Shown here in pieces: positions 57,345 through 57,825 of a stretch of DNA of 57,825 nt. A program made the position numbers and the translations under genes. Numbering within the stretch: the stretch's first letter is position 1; the number at the start of each line of letters is the position of its first letter. The notes below the pieces were generated by a model. That model did no database searches. It saw only the letters and a list, made by a program, of their open reading frames with translations, and was not told the DNA's origin. Source of the stretch: Verrucomicrobiales bacterium (GTDB lineage: Bacteria; Verrucomicrobiota; Verrucomicrobiia; Limisphaerales; J093); contig JABTUJ010000048.1 in the NCBI GenBank assembly GCA_015075445.1, positions 1 to 57,825 on the forward strand. Reading direction: 5' to 3'.

Positions 57345-57825
57345 ATGGCCGAACCAAGCCCCGCCCCGCCCGTCCCCGAACGACAACGCCTGGACGTGGA
57401 CATCGTCTGCGTCGGGTTCGGCCCCGCCACCGCGGGATTCCTCACGACGTTGTCGCGCCAACTGCTCCATCCGGACGGCACGCCGCGGGTCGAGAGCGCG
57501 GTCATGCCCGGCCTGCCGCCCCAGGTGGTGTGTTACGAACGCGCCGATGACCTCGGCTTCGGAGTGTCGGGCGTCGTTACCCGCGCCCGCGCCTTGCGGG
57601 GAAGTTGGCCCGACCTCGACACCGCTGGCATCCCCATGGCCGTGCCCGTGGGCGAGGAGAAGGTCCGGTACCTGCTCGATCCGCACAACGCCAGCCGGCG
57701 GTCGGCCGCGCTCCGCGCCGGCGATTCGTTGATCCGCGCCGCGAAAGGCGTGCTGCCCGGCGACCACCACGCCCTCGACCTGCCTTGGACACCCGAGTTC
57801 CTGCACAAGAAAGGCGGGATGATCT
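57345..57825 (+). CDS. ETF-ubiquinone oxidoreductase-like flavoprotein, N-terminal part
   Basis: The frame is open at the right edge; 160 residues are visible from the ATG at 57345. After a Pro-rich start comes the FAD-binding motif VDIVCVGFGPATAGFLTTLS (G-x-G-x-A-x-x-G in place of the usual G-x-G-x-x-G), then VVCYERADDLGFGVSGVVTR and MAVPVGEEKVRYLLDP, in the order seen at the start of ETF-QO/FixC proteins (E-K-x-x-x-x-G...SG, then an insertion). It would pass electrons from electron-transfer flavoprotein to the quinone pool. The iron-sulphur domain lies beyond the window, so a geranylgeranyl-reductase-like relative cannot be ruled out. Confidence 0.65.
   Translation, partial: MAEPSPAPPVPERQRLDVDIVCVGFGPATAGFLTTLSRQLLHPDGTPRVESAVMPGLPPQVVCYERADDLGFGVSGVVTRARALRGSWPDLDTAGIPMAVPVGEEKVRYLLDPHNASRRSAALRAGDSLIRAAKGVLPGDHHALDLPWTPEFLHKKGGMI

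Overview
The window is GC-rich DNA from a member of the PVC superphylum, most likely a Verrucomicrobiota (Limisphaerales/Pedosphaera-like) bacterium; the lineage is inference. The signs are a 51-residue small basic protein of the Chlamydia/Verrucomicrobia type (10281-10436), three secreted proteins ending in VPDGG/VPDSG sorting signals, a prepilin-like protein with the GFTLIELLVVIAIIAILAG signal, TAT-exported sugar isomerase-like and aldo/keto reductase-like proteins, and a GH29 fucosidase. No rRNA, complete tRNA, CRISPR array, phage block or intact transposase was found.

Layout. 0.1-6.1 kb: a reverse-strand group (sensor kinase, two small membrane proteins, L,D-transpeptidase, YaeQ-like protein), CorA and a PGPGW membrane protein. 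6.2-10.4 kb: fucose-isomerase-like protein, dinB remnant, CotH-like protein, small basic protein. 10.5-18.5 kb: housekeeping block (RsuA-family pseudouridine synthase, SH3 protein and folD overlapping by 4 bp; ogg; PAP2-glycosyltransferase fusion; gnd). 18.5-22.7 kb: FitAB/VapBC pair and a giant TPR lipoprotein. 23-35 kb: accessory region with three VPDxG-CTERM proteins, an SGNH hydrolase, HicAB, a PIN/antitoxin pair, an orphan RelB-like antitoxin, an unknown overlapping gene pair, and gene remnants embedded in long modular repeats. 35.1-40.5 kb: atypical nucleotidyltransferase, a large sugar kinase/UDP-sugar pyrophosphorylase fusion and a kinase-BON fusion. 40.5-46.7 kb: MHS transporter, HEAT protein, pseudopilin, TIM-barrel isomerase, ABM-like protein. 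46.8-52 kb: GHKL ATPase, aldo/keto reductase, AAA ATPase with a short partner. 52.2-57.8 kb: GH29 fucosidase, ArsR-methyltransferase regulator divergent from metK across a 34-bp dyad, TAT sugar isomerase-like protein, and the start of an ETF-QO-like flavoprotein.

The dominant theme is repeats. At least five unrelated palindromic families (called R1-R5 here) are scattered between genes, and two of them are also found inside genes: R1 and R2 lie in frame inside ogg, and R2 forms the C-terminal tail of the RsuA-family gene. A fragment reading like a REP-associated tyrosine transposase lies at 34881-34963, so part of this repeat load may have been mobilised by RAYT enzymes (inference).

The best candidates for undescribed biology are the kinase/uridylyltransferase fusion at 36010-39348 (FKP-like logic with reversed domain order), the in-frame repeat insertion in ogg, the ArsR-methyltransferase/metK regulatory dyad, and the ~570-bp modular repeats that surround toxin-antitoxin genes.
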